Shown piece by piece: positions 9,556 to 16,420 of a stretch of 64,000 nt of DNA. The notes under the pieces are model-generated. The model saw nothing but the letters and a program-made list of their open reading frames with translations, searched no databases and had not been told where the DNA came from. Made by a program: the position numbers and the translations under genes. The DNA comes from Vibrio bivalvicida (GTDB taxonomy: Bacteria; Pseudomonadota; Gammaproteobacteria; Enterobacterales; Vibrionaceae). Each line of letters opens with the position of its first letter. Position 1 is the stretch's first letter. The stretch covers positions 1 to 64,000 of the forward strand of contig NZ_LLEI02000017.1 in assembly GCF_001399455.2 (NCBI RefSeq), given 5' to 3'.

Positions 9556-10323
9556 TTATCCAATCTTAAATTCGGTCTTTTTATATTGGTGAGATAGCCA
9601 CTCACCAAAACCATCAAGAATACCAATCACAGAACGTTTGGCGATAAGTCGCCCTGAAAGCAGTATCCCTAATCGGTCTATTTCTACCTGCTTTTCGGGG
9701 TGATAACACAAAAAAGCTTTTCCACACTCTTGTGGGTCATCAAACCACTTTTTGTCTTTGTACATGACGAGAGAGTAGCTCGCTCGGAGCAACTTCTTCG
9801 CGATGATCTTCTGCGCTTTAATCTGATCTTCAGGCTTATCACAACGGACAATACGATTGCGGTAAACCGCTACCCAATCTTCCACATCCATATTCCAGTG
9901 CTTGGCGATCTCCCAACTTGGTTCGTAATCACCAAAACACTCAGACAAATCTTCACCGAAAATGCACACTGAGCAATGCCGTAGCTGAAAGCCCCAAGAG
10001 AAAATACTCTCCAAACTCGCTACCTCTGAAACTAACGCAGTTTTAAAAGATATTTCAGTGATAAATGGATAAGACTTTTGAAAGCGCCATTTGATGGAAT
10101 TAAATAGAGTGGTTCTTAGATTGCTAAACGGCTCAACTGTAACCACAATCACGTCCAAATTAGACACCCCAGGCTTTGCAGTTTTACGCGCAACACTGCC
10201 ATAGAGATAAATGCTGTGCAGATTTTTCCCTAACCCATTTCTGAGGAAGCTCACTAATTCATCGATGGCTGGTTGATAATTAGGTTGAAACGGTGTTTTA
10301 GGGTTGATCGTGGAAAGATGCAT
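9556..10323 (-). CDS. Nucleotidyltransferase-fold protein (aminoglycoside adenylyltransferase-like)
   Basis: This 255-aa protein has an N-terminal polymerase-beta type nucleotidyltransferase motif (YLYGSVARKT, then SNLDVIVV, residues about 41-62) and a helical C-terminal half. It resembles the AadA/ANT superfamily in layout. In the usual GSx-(8-12)-SDxD motif two aspartates bind metal; here the first position reads Asn (SNLDV), with only the second Asp kept. It may be inactive, use another residue, or act on a different substrate, so I do not predict antibiotic resistance. It converges on the cytolysin gene and is divergent from efpL. No ribosome site is obvious at the ATG. Confidence 0.6.
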   Translation of the reverse strand: MHLSTINPKTPFQPNYQPAIDELVSFLRNGLGKNLHSIYLYGSVARKTAKPGVSNLDVIVVTVEPFSNLRTTLFNSIKWRFQKSYPFITEISFKTALVSEVASLESIFSWGFQLRHCSVCIFGEDLSECFGDYEPSWEIAKHWNMDVEDWVAVYRNRIVRCDKPEDQIKAQKIIAKKLLRASYSLVMYKDKKWFDDPQECGKAFLCYHPEKQVEIDRLGILLSGRLIAKRSVIGILDGFGEWLSHQYKKTEFKIG

Positions 10324-10394
10324 TTGATTGGTAACACAAAATAAACGAACTCAATTTTCTAATGTTCGCTCACCGCGCAGGATGAATCAAGATA

Positions 10395-10423
10395 TTCCTT
10401 CAGCTAGTGACTCGGTATATAAT
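10395..10423 (+). promoter_or_regulatory. Candidate promoter of efpL-yciU
   Basis: A perfect -10 hexamer TATAAT lies at 10418-10423 in the context CGGTATATAAT, 36 nt before the efpL start. The -35 position (TTCCTT, 10395-10400, spacer 17) is weak. Confidence 0.45.
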
Positions 10424-10458
10424 CGCGGTAATACCTATTCACACGAAGGAAATTGTTC

Positions 10459-11025
10459 ATGCCAAAGGCAAGTGAGCTTAAAAAAGGTTTTGCTATCGAA
10501 TCTAATGGTAAAACGCTATTAATTAAAGACATCGAAGTAACCACTCCTGGTGGTCGCGGCGGCGCTAAAATATACAAACTGCGTTGTACGGACCTAACTA
10601 CAGGTGCTCGCGTTGATGAACGCTACAAATCAGACGACGTCGTAGAAACTGTAGACATGTTCAAACGTGCTTCTTCTTTCTCTTACGTTGATGGTGACGA
10701 ATACATCTTCATGGATAACGAAGATTACACTCAATACACGTTCAAACAAGACGAAATTGAAGACGAACTACTATTTGTAACAGAAGACATCCAAGGTCTA
10801 CATATAATCCTTGTTGACGGTAACGCCGTTGGCCTAGAGCTTCCTGCGGCTGTTGAATTAGTCATTGAAGAGACAGATCCTTCAATTAAAGGTGCTTCAG
10901 CATCAGCACGTACTAAGCCTGCGCGCTTCGCAACGGGCCTCACCGTGCAAGTTCCAGAATACATTGCTACTGGTGACCGAATCGTGATTAACACGACTGA
11001 ACGTAAATACATGAGTCGCGCGTAG
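10459..11025 (+). CDS. efpL: Elongation factor P-like protein EfpL (YeiP)
   Basis: This is a paralogue of translation elongation factor P that binds between the ribosomal P and E sites and relieves stalling at difficult peptide motifs. The 188-aa product has the three-domain EF-P layout: KOW-like N-terminal domain (residues about 1-65), OB domain, and C-terminal OB domain ending in [17 protein letters not shown]. The tip loop reads [13 protein letters not shown], with Arg where classical EF-P carries the modified Lys or Arg, as in YeiP proteins. I chose the ATG at 10459, with GAAGGA at 10445-10450 upstream, rather than the TTG at 10453. yciU starts 2 nt after its stop. Confidence 0.93.
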   Translation: MPKASELKKGFAIESNGKTLLIKDIEVTTPGGRGGAKIYKLRCTDLTTGARVDERYKSDDVVETVDMFKRASSFSYVDGDEYIFMDNEDYTQYTFKQDEIEDELLFVTEDIQGLHIILVDGNAVGLELPAAVELVIEETDPSIKGASASARTKPARFATGLTVQVPEYIATGDRIVINTTERKYMSRA

Positions 11026-11027
11026 CC

Positions 11028-11348
11028 ATGACAGATCTAATCTCATACGATGATGCCATCGACACGGCTTACGATATTTTCTTGGAAATGGCGCCAGACA
11101 ACCTAGAGCCAGCAGATGTCATTCTATTCACCGCGCAGTTTGAAGAGCGCGGCGCTGCTGAGTTGGTTGAAACTGGTGACGACTGGGTTGAACATGTCGG
11201 TTTTGACGTAGACAAAGAAGTATATGCTGAAGTTCGTGTTGGCTTAGTCAACGAAAAAAATGATGTGCTTGATGATGTGTTCGCGCGCCTATTAATTAGC
11301 CGCGATCCTGAACACAAGTTCTGCCATGCTCTATGGAAACGCGACTAA
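11028..11348 (+). CDS. yciU: Putative double-stranded DNA mimic protein (DUF440, YciU family)
   Basis: This is a small acidic protein of the HI1450/YciU family, whose structure mimics the charge pattern of double-stranded DNA and may occupy DNA-binding proteins. The 106-aa product is rich in Asp and Glu and shows the family core [21 protein letters not shown], split here as [13 protein letters not shown] and EPADVILF, then FEERGAAEL and DDVFARLLI. It is cotranscribed with efpL (2-nt gap) and followed by a strong terminator. The DNA-mimic role is family knowledge and not proven for this protein. Confidence 0.9.
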   Translation: MTDLISYDDAIDTAYDIFLEMAPDNLEPADVILFTAQFEERGAAELVETGDDWVEHVGFDVDKEVYAEVRVGLVNEKNDVLDDVFARLLISRDPEHKFCHALWKRD

Positions 11349-11375
11349 AATCGACTTTCAAATGGCAAAGACAAA

Positions 11376-11406
11376 AACACCCTAGCCTTTGCTGGGGTGT
11401 TTTTTC
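11376..11406 (+). terminator. Rho-independent terminator after yciU
   Basis: The hairpin ACACCCTAGC-CTTT-GCTGGGGTGT is followed by a run of T, 27 nt past the yciU stop. Confidence 0.92.
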
Positions 11407-11451
11407 ATCAGGAGCTTTCTAGGAATCTAGCTAGCCCTATGAAGGATGCGC

Positions 11452-11469
11452 CTCTTAGTTAACTAAGAG
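11452..11469. repeat. 18-bp perfect palindrome next to the ihfA stop
   Basis: CTCTTAGTT followed by AACTAAGAG forms a perfect palindrome that directly abuts the ihfA stop codon. It lacks a loop and a T tract. It could be a weak transcript end or a protein-binding site. Confidence 0.6.
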
Positions 11470-11763
11470 TCAGTCCATCTTTATATTTTCAACTCGGGCT
11501 TTTAATTTTTGCCCAGGGCGGAAGGTCACTACGCGACGAGCACTGATTGGAATGTCTTCACCTGTCTTGGGGTTTCGACCTGGACGTTCATTCTTATCAC
11601 GAAGATCAAAATTACCAAATCCAGACAGTTTTACCTGTTCGCCACTTTCCAGTGCCTTACGAATCTCTTCGAAAAACGCCTCAACCGTTTCCTTGGCATC
11701 CCGTTTACTGTATCCGAGCTTTTCAAACAGGTTCTCAGCCAAATCGGCCTTTGTGAGCGCCAT
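11470..11763 (-). CDS. ihfA: Integration host factor alpha subunit
   Basis: IhfA pairs with IhfB to form a sequence-specific DNA-bending protein used in transcription (including sigma-54 promoters), replication and recombination. The 97-aa product has the HU/IHF fold with the minor-groove arm and Pro tip in [10 protein letters not shown] and the family ending [13 protein letters not shown]. In many Gammaproteobacteria ihfA follows pheST; here no pheT precedes it. Instead, 545 nt of AT-rich DNA and the divergent luxMN cluster lie upstream. It converges with efpL-yciU. Confidence 0.97.
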   Translation of the reverse strand: MALTKADLAENLFEKLGYSKRDAKETVEAFFEEIRKALESGEQVKLSGFGNFDLRDKNERPGRNPKTGEDIPISARRVVTFRPGQKLKARVENIKMD

Positions 11764-12308
11764 AAAACTTTCCTCAAAGCTGTGTTAAACATCGCCGCCC
11801 CAAGGCAGCACCAAAGCATTTCACCAAGCCAATCAACAACATATCGGCTTTACCTTGGAAAGTGTATGCCAAGCTCATGATTTTCGCCAACTTTTTTCTT
11901 CAATGAGCACAATTTAGTCGACAAAACAACGAGATAGATGGCTAAATAGGCAGAATTTCCAACAATTAAAGGGATGATGAACGCCAATAGCGCAGAGGAT
12001 TAGTTTATTATTAACAAGATTGTTAGATAATAATTTCAAATCAGAATCAGTTGATAGCTAAAGTACTGATGTAGGTAATAAAACACAAATCTTACGAAAA
12101 CCACGTCATCCCAATAACTAATGGCTCTGTTGTTAGCGCAATTCAAAACATTAATGATGAAAAAACAATCACCTAATCCATACACAACGTGCTCTACATC
12201 ACCAATATTAATATTAATAACGTAGTAATTAGCATAAACATACTAATTCAATTGCACAAATAGGCATACATATGAATACTAATTGTTCAAAATAACAATA
12301 TTACAACA
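11764..12308. other. Divergent regulatory region ihfA / luxM
   Basis: This 545-nt AT-rich gap between divergent ihfA and luxM contains a long dyad (12005-12033) and must hold both promoters. I found no tRNA, small-RNA terminator or open frame that looks coding. The large size fits a regulated promoter for luxM. Confidence 0.55.
12005..12033. promoter_or_regulatory. Long dyad upstream of luxM, possible regulator site
   Basis: TTATTATTAACA is mirrored by TGTTAGATAATAA across a 4-nt centre (one extra base in the right arm). An internal stretch resembles the LuxR/HapR-type operator, with 13 of 22 positions by eye against TTATTGATAAATTTATCAATAA as I remember it. It lies about 280 nt before luxM and about 245 nt before ihfA, so it could serve either gene. 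Confidence 0.35.
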
Positions 12309-13517
12309 ATGTCTATGGCTAATAATTATCAATCTTCCCTTTTGGAACGAGGGACGAGTCAACATGCGCGTGCGCTATTTGAGCAAATCGAAATACTTTT
12401 CGGAGTGGACAGCAATCACTTTTTTAAACATATACTCAACGAAAGAGTCACGCAGATCTGCGAGCAAGATAACTCGCTCCGGTATAAAAATATCGCGACA
12501 AAGCTGCAATCACCTTACTACTTTGTTAACGTCAATTATCCGCTGAAAGATGAACCTAAGCAGTGGCATGATTTTGAACAAAGGGCTTTAACACTTTTTG
12601 ATAACTGGGCGCAGGCATGGTGTGCATTCAATGTCTGGAAGATTACGAAAAAATACTACAATCAAACCTGTAGTTTAAAACTTGAGTCAGTTCCAATATT
12701 TACTCAGAATGAAGAGAACTTCGCCGATAGCATCATCAAGGATATAGAGAAACACACAGAGCTCTATTACACGTTTCACAGTCAGTATGCAATGGAACTC
12801 CCTGACGCAGTAATGTTAATCAATCTAGCAACGTTTGTTTGGGAACAACAATGGTTTGAAATGCTCTATGAAATTGAAGTATCTTCTCAGGGAACTCACT
12901 TCATTCTAGCTCAGTTAGCCCCTGATCTAGCCTTCCCCATCATTGTATCTAGTGCGAAAATTAATCGACATCAAAACGCACTTGATTGGCTTTACTTTTC
13001 ACCGTTTTTTCAAACTTCTTGCTGGACTTTGATCAACCAAGCAGAGATGCAAGATCAATTAGTGAACCTAGATCTCTTGTGTTCAGATGTCGAGATCAGT
13101 GATACTTCATCAGCGGAATTTGAAAACACACTATGGCAAAATATTAGGGCCCAAGAAAAGTGCTGCGAAATCGTCAGGCTAACTGTCAGTGGTAACCAGA
13201 ATCAGAAGATTTTTTTCCTCTATTTGTCACAAAAAAGGCTAATGGCTCAACTGGACAAACACCACTTTCAGGTTGCCTTTGTCGTCATTGAGCAACCATT
13301 GATGATTCAGTATTACCAAAGTTTAAATAACGGTGCGTATCTAAAGATGAGTTTTTGCCACGTATCAGATTCAGGGTTCGCTACATATAAAGGACTTTGG
13401 TTTATTAAACCACTAAGTCAAGCTTTAGCCGAATGCAGTTATCGACATTATAAAGTTAGTACCATCACGCAATTAAAGCAGCATAGACACCAAGGACAAG
13501 AGCTACAATATGCTTAG
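12309..13517 (+). CDS. luxM: Acyl-homoserine-lactone synthase, LuxM/AinS family
   Basis: LuxM makes an acyl-homoserine lactone from S-adenosylmethionine and an acyl donor; the V. harveyi enzyme makes 3-hydroxybutanoyl-HSL (HAI-1). The 402-aa cytoplasmic protein matches LuxM/AinS in length. It shows family-like segments near the N-terminus (ARALFEQIE, then DSNHFFKHILNERV) and in the C-terminal catalytic half (FFLYLSQKRLMAQLDKHHF, then ATYKGLWFIKP). It is unrelated to LuxI. The identification is reinforced by the immediately following luxN, which overlaps it by 8 nt, the standard luxMN operon. The start ATG lacks a clear Shine-Dalgarno sequence; a second ATG lies 6 nt downstream. The acyl chain made cannot be inferred. 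Confidence 0.9.
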   Translation: MSMANNYQSSLLERGTSQHARALFEQIEILFGVDSNHFFKHILNERVTQICEQDNSLRYKNIATKLQSPYYFVNVNYPLKDEPKQWHDFEQRALTLFDNWAQAWCAFNVWKITKKYYNQTCSLKLESVPIFTQNEENFADSIIKDIEKHTELYYTFHSQYAMELPDAVMLINLATFVWEQQWFEMLYEIEVSSQGTHFILAQLAPDLAFPIIVSSAKINRHQNALDWLYFSPFFQTSCWTLINQAEMQDQLVNLDLLCSDVEISDTSSAEFENTLWQNIRAQEKCCEIVRLTVSGNQNQKIFFLYLSQKRLMAQLDKHHFQVAFVVIEQPLMIQYYQSLNNGAYLKMSFCHVSDSGFATYKGLWFIKPLSQALAECSYRHYKVSTITQLKQHRHQGQELQYA

Positions 13518-16023
13518 TTATATTTCAGAACAGCTACTCTATCCAAAAGCCATCGCCCTGATTATGACTGCTTTACTTGTCTTTATATGGGCGGGGTATT
13601 TTTGCACCGCTCTCACTAGAAAGCATGGTGTCGGCAGCTTAAAACAGTATCTCTACTATGTGACCTATACGCTTGGGCTGTTTGTTTGGATTTTGAGTAA
13701 TGCTTACTTTCATAGCGGATGGTTAGTTGAATGGGGCCCAGATGTAGGTACTATGATGGCAATCATTGCCAACCTTTCTGCACTGCTTGCATTTAGTTCA
13801 GCTTACTATTTCTCAGCCAAACTGAGAAAACATTACACAAGTAGTCAACCAAGTTTTTGGCAGTTTCTATTTGCTGGTTTAACCTTGACCTTTTGTACCG
13901 TGGTAAATATCGTTCCCGATCTGACTGTTAAAAGCGTAATCATTAAAGGCCCAAGTAACTTCATGTTAGAGTTTGGTGAGTACACTCGACCATTCTTTAT
14001 TGGCTTAACGCTGCTATTCGCACTAACGTTCTTTAACCTGCTCTCTATTAAACGCGGTAGTAGCCGTGTACGACGCACAAGAGTTAACTATATGATACTC
14101 GGGATGACCATTTTTATGGCGTCTACTGCGGTTATCCAATTAGGTTTTACATATTTCTTCAATAACTTCTCTCTGACTTGGCTCCCACCAGCACTTTCAA
14201 TTAGTGAAATGCTCTTTATGGGATACGCGATTCTCGCTTCTCGCTTTTACAGTTTTCGCTATCTCTGCCTTGTGGGGTGTTCACTACTCATTACCGCCGC
14301 CACCTATACATTTATCGTTTCTCTGTTCAAAGACTTGAGCTATGCCAGTACAGCAACAGGTATAGTCGCAATATTGGCCATCGGTCTCTCATGGCCTTAT
14401 GTATCACGTTTGGTCCGCACCTGCCTAACCTACGCGTTGTACGGTTCACCTGTTTCTCCGACAGAGAAAATCGCTCAATTAGAAGACGAGTTTCAAAAAT
14501 CCCCAAGTAAAGCCATAGAATCACTCGCGACTTATTTGGGTGTACCTAGCGATAAACTAAAGTTACTTGATGATTACCAAGGTGCCAGTATGTATCGCTC
14601 TTACTTCGAGAATCACTCCACACCGTTGGTGATCGATGAAATTGAAGATGCGATCGAAAAAAACCGCAACAAAGAACTATCAACCATCCACAGTAGTATG
14701 AATCAAATGGAGTCAGCACTGGTTCTGCCCATCTACGAAGGCAAGAACAAGCTATCCCATGTACTGGTTTCTAGTCACAAGCCGGGAGGTGTCAATTTTT
14801 CTTTTGAAGAACTCAAGGCACTAGAACGCGTCATACAGAAAGTTCAAGTTCATATCAATTACGAACAGAAAGTAAGACAGTCGCAAGCACTTGCGAATTC
14901 CATCGCTCACGAGATGAGAAATCCACTTGCACAGGTGCAGTTTGAGTTCGAATCGCTTAACCACAAGCTTCTATCTCCGAACGATGCCAACAGCCTAATG
15001 CAACATGTTGATAAAGGTAAGCAAGCGATAAAGCGCGGGCGACAACTGATTGATATCATCCTGCGAGAAGTTAACAACTCTTCACTTGATCAAGAACCAG
15101 CAGAAGCAACATTAATTCATGACGCAATCAATAGTGCGATTAATCAATACGGCTTCGACAATGATGATAACCTTAAACGTATCTCGTTGAATCTTGACCA
15201 TGATTTCGTAGCCAAAATTAATGATACTCTGTTCAATTTTGTCTTATTTAACTTGCTACGCAATGCCATTTACTACTTTGACTCTTATCCGAATAGTCAG
15301 ATTGAAATAAGGACTGAGCGCGGTCAGTACGAAAACTACTTACTGTTTCGAGATACCGGGCCAGGCATTCCTCAAAATTTGCTGAGGCGTATTTTTGATG
15401 ACTTCTTTAGCCACAATAAGAGTGGTGGTAGTGGCTTAGGCCTCGGATACTGCCAACGCGTATTGACGTCATTTGGTGGTTCAATCAGTTGTCACTCAGA
15501 AGTTGGAAGCTTTACCGAGTTTAAACTCACCTTCCCGGCAACCAACGCTACCGTTTCTCAGGCTATAAAAACCAGCCCGGTACCTAAACAAGAAACAAAA
15601 GCCTCTACTCCTGCAGTTGCTGTATCTAATGGCGGGCTTAATTTTGGCGTCGCACCTTCTCATATGATATTGGTCGTTGATGATAAAGAAATTCAGCGCA
15701 CCTTAGTTAAACTTTATCTTGAACAGTTAGGCTATGGCGTCGTACTGGCAAATAATGGCAAAGTGGCGATTGAGATTATCCGAAGCAACCCCATTGATCT
15801 TGTATTTATGGATATCCAGATGCCAGTCATGAATGGTTTTGAGGCAGCGAGCATCATTAAGCGAACCTATCCAACGATTCCAATTATCGCTCTGTCAGGA
15901 GAGTCTGGCGAACGAGAACTGAACTTGATTAGCGAGCTTATGGACGGACGACTGTCTAAACCAACGACAAAAGAAGCACTCGATCAAATGTTGAAATCTG
16001 CTCTACCTATGGGCATACATTAA
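13510..16023 (+). CDS. luxN: Hybrid quorum-sensing histidine kinase LuxN
   Basis: LuxN is the membrane receptor for the LuxM signal. Without ligand it phosphorylates LuxU and thereby LuxO; with ligand it acts as a phosphatase. The 837-aa product has about nine membrane segments in residues 10-310, including the ligand-region sequences GPSNFMLEFG and SLTWLPPALSISEML. A linker follows, then a dimerisation/phosphotransfer domain with H467 (SIAHEMRNPLAQ) and an ATPase domain (LLRNAIYYF, DTGPGIP, GSGLGLGYC). The receiver domain starts near residue 719 with the acceptor D768 (VFMDIQMPVMNG) and ends with SKPTT. All catalytic boxes are intact and it has about the V. harveyi LuxN length. It overlaps luxM by 8 nt. 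Confidence 0.95.
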   Translation: MLSYISEQLLYPKAIALIMTALLVFIWAGYFCTALTRKHGVGSLKQYLYYVTYTLGLFVWILSNAYFHSGWLVEWGPDVGTMMAIIANLSALLAFSSAYYFSAKLRKHYTSSQPSFWQFLFAGLTLTFCTVVNIVPDLTVKSVIIKGPSNFMLEFGEYTRPFFIGLTLLFALTFFNLLSIKRGSSRVRRTRVNYMILGMTIFMASTAVIQLGFTYFFNNFSLTWLPPALSISEMLFMGYAILASRFYSFRYLCLVGCSLLITAATYTFIVSLFKDLSYASTATGIVAILAIGLSWPYVSRLVRTCLTYALYGSPVSPTEKIAQLEDEFQKSPSKAIESLATYLGVPSDKLKLLDDYQGASMYRSYFENHSTPLVIDEIEDAIEKNRNKELSTIHSSMNQMESALVLPIYEGKNKLSHVLVSSHKPGGVNFSFEELKALERVIQKVQVHINYEQKVRQSQALANSIAHEMRNPLAQVQFEFESLNHKLLSPNDANSLMQHVDKGKQAIKRGRQLIDIILREVNNSSLDQEPAEATLIHDAINSAINQYGFDNDDNLKRISLNLDHDFVAKINDTLFNFVLFNLLRNAIYYFDSYPNSQIEIRTERGQYENYLLFRDTGPGIPQNLLRRIFDDFFSHNKSGGSGLGLGYCQRVLTSFGGSISCHSEVGSFTEFKLTFPATNATVSQAIKTSPVPKQETKASTPAVAVSNGGLNFGVAPSHMILVVDDKEIQRTLVKLYLEQLGYGVVLANNGKVAIEIIRSNPIDLVFMDIQMPVMNGFEAASIIKRTYPTIPIIALSGESGERELNLISELMDGRLSKPTTKEALDQMLKSALPMGIH

Positions 16024-16420
16024 GCAGTAGTTTACTGGCGAAACAAAACTCTCAAAGCGGTTATGGTATCAATTTGCCATACCGCTTTCGCAGATAAACA
16101 TTTGATTATATGGGAACTCCCCATCCTCTTCTCAAAACCATCAATAACTTCACTCATTATTCGGCACTAAATCATAGTACCGATCATTCGCCCTTCGAAA
16201 ACGAGACACATGTCAGATAGAAATAAGAAAATAGTTGCTCATACATCAGCATCAGGTAAATAAGATCGCAAAACTTTGAGTCGCGATAATTCAAATCAGC
16301 ACCAAATTCAGGTTACTTCTTGCGATCTAATCGTATGTACGATGCTAACTAAGCTATATAAGATAAAAACAGTGTCGGCTCAATATTAACAACGTCAACA
16401 CTTGGTGAACTCAGAACAAC
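16024..16420. other. Intergenic region luxN / luxN-like gene
   Basis: This 397-nt gap has a hairpin after luxN (16054-16089) and an AT-rich stretch near 16350-16375 (GCTATATAAGATAAAA) that could be a -10 region for the downstream kinase. I see no coding frame that looks real. The gap suggests that the second kinase has its own promoter. Confidence 0.5.
16054..16089 (+). terminator. Hairpin after luxN, likely transcript end
   Basis: AAAGCGGTTATGG pairs with CCATACCGCTTT (one bulged T) across a 10-nt loop, 31 nt past the luxN stop. There is no downstream T tract, so termination may be partial. Confidence 0.5.

Noticed and set aside
9556..10323. Aminoglycoside resistance gene
   Set aside because: Only the fold motif is recognisable and a metal-binding Asp is replaced; there is no sign of a cassette, attC site or integrase.
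12283..12546. Short frame overlapping the luxM start
   Set aside because: It is out of frame with luxM, lacks a ribosome site and shows no family pattern.
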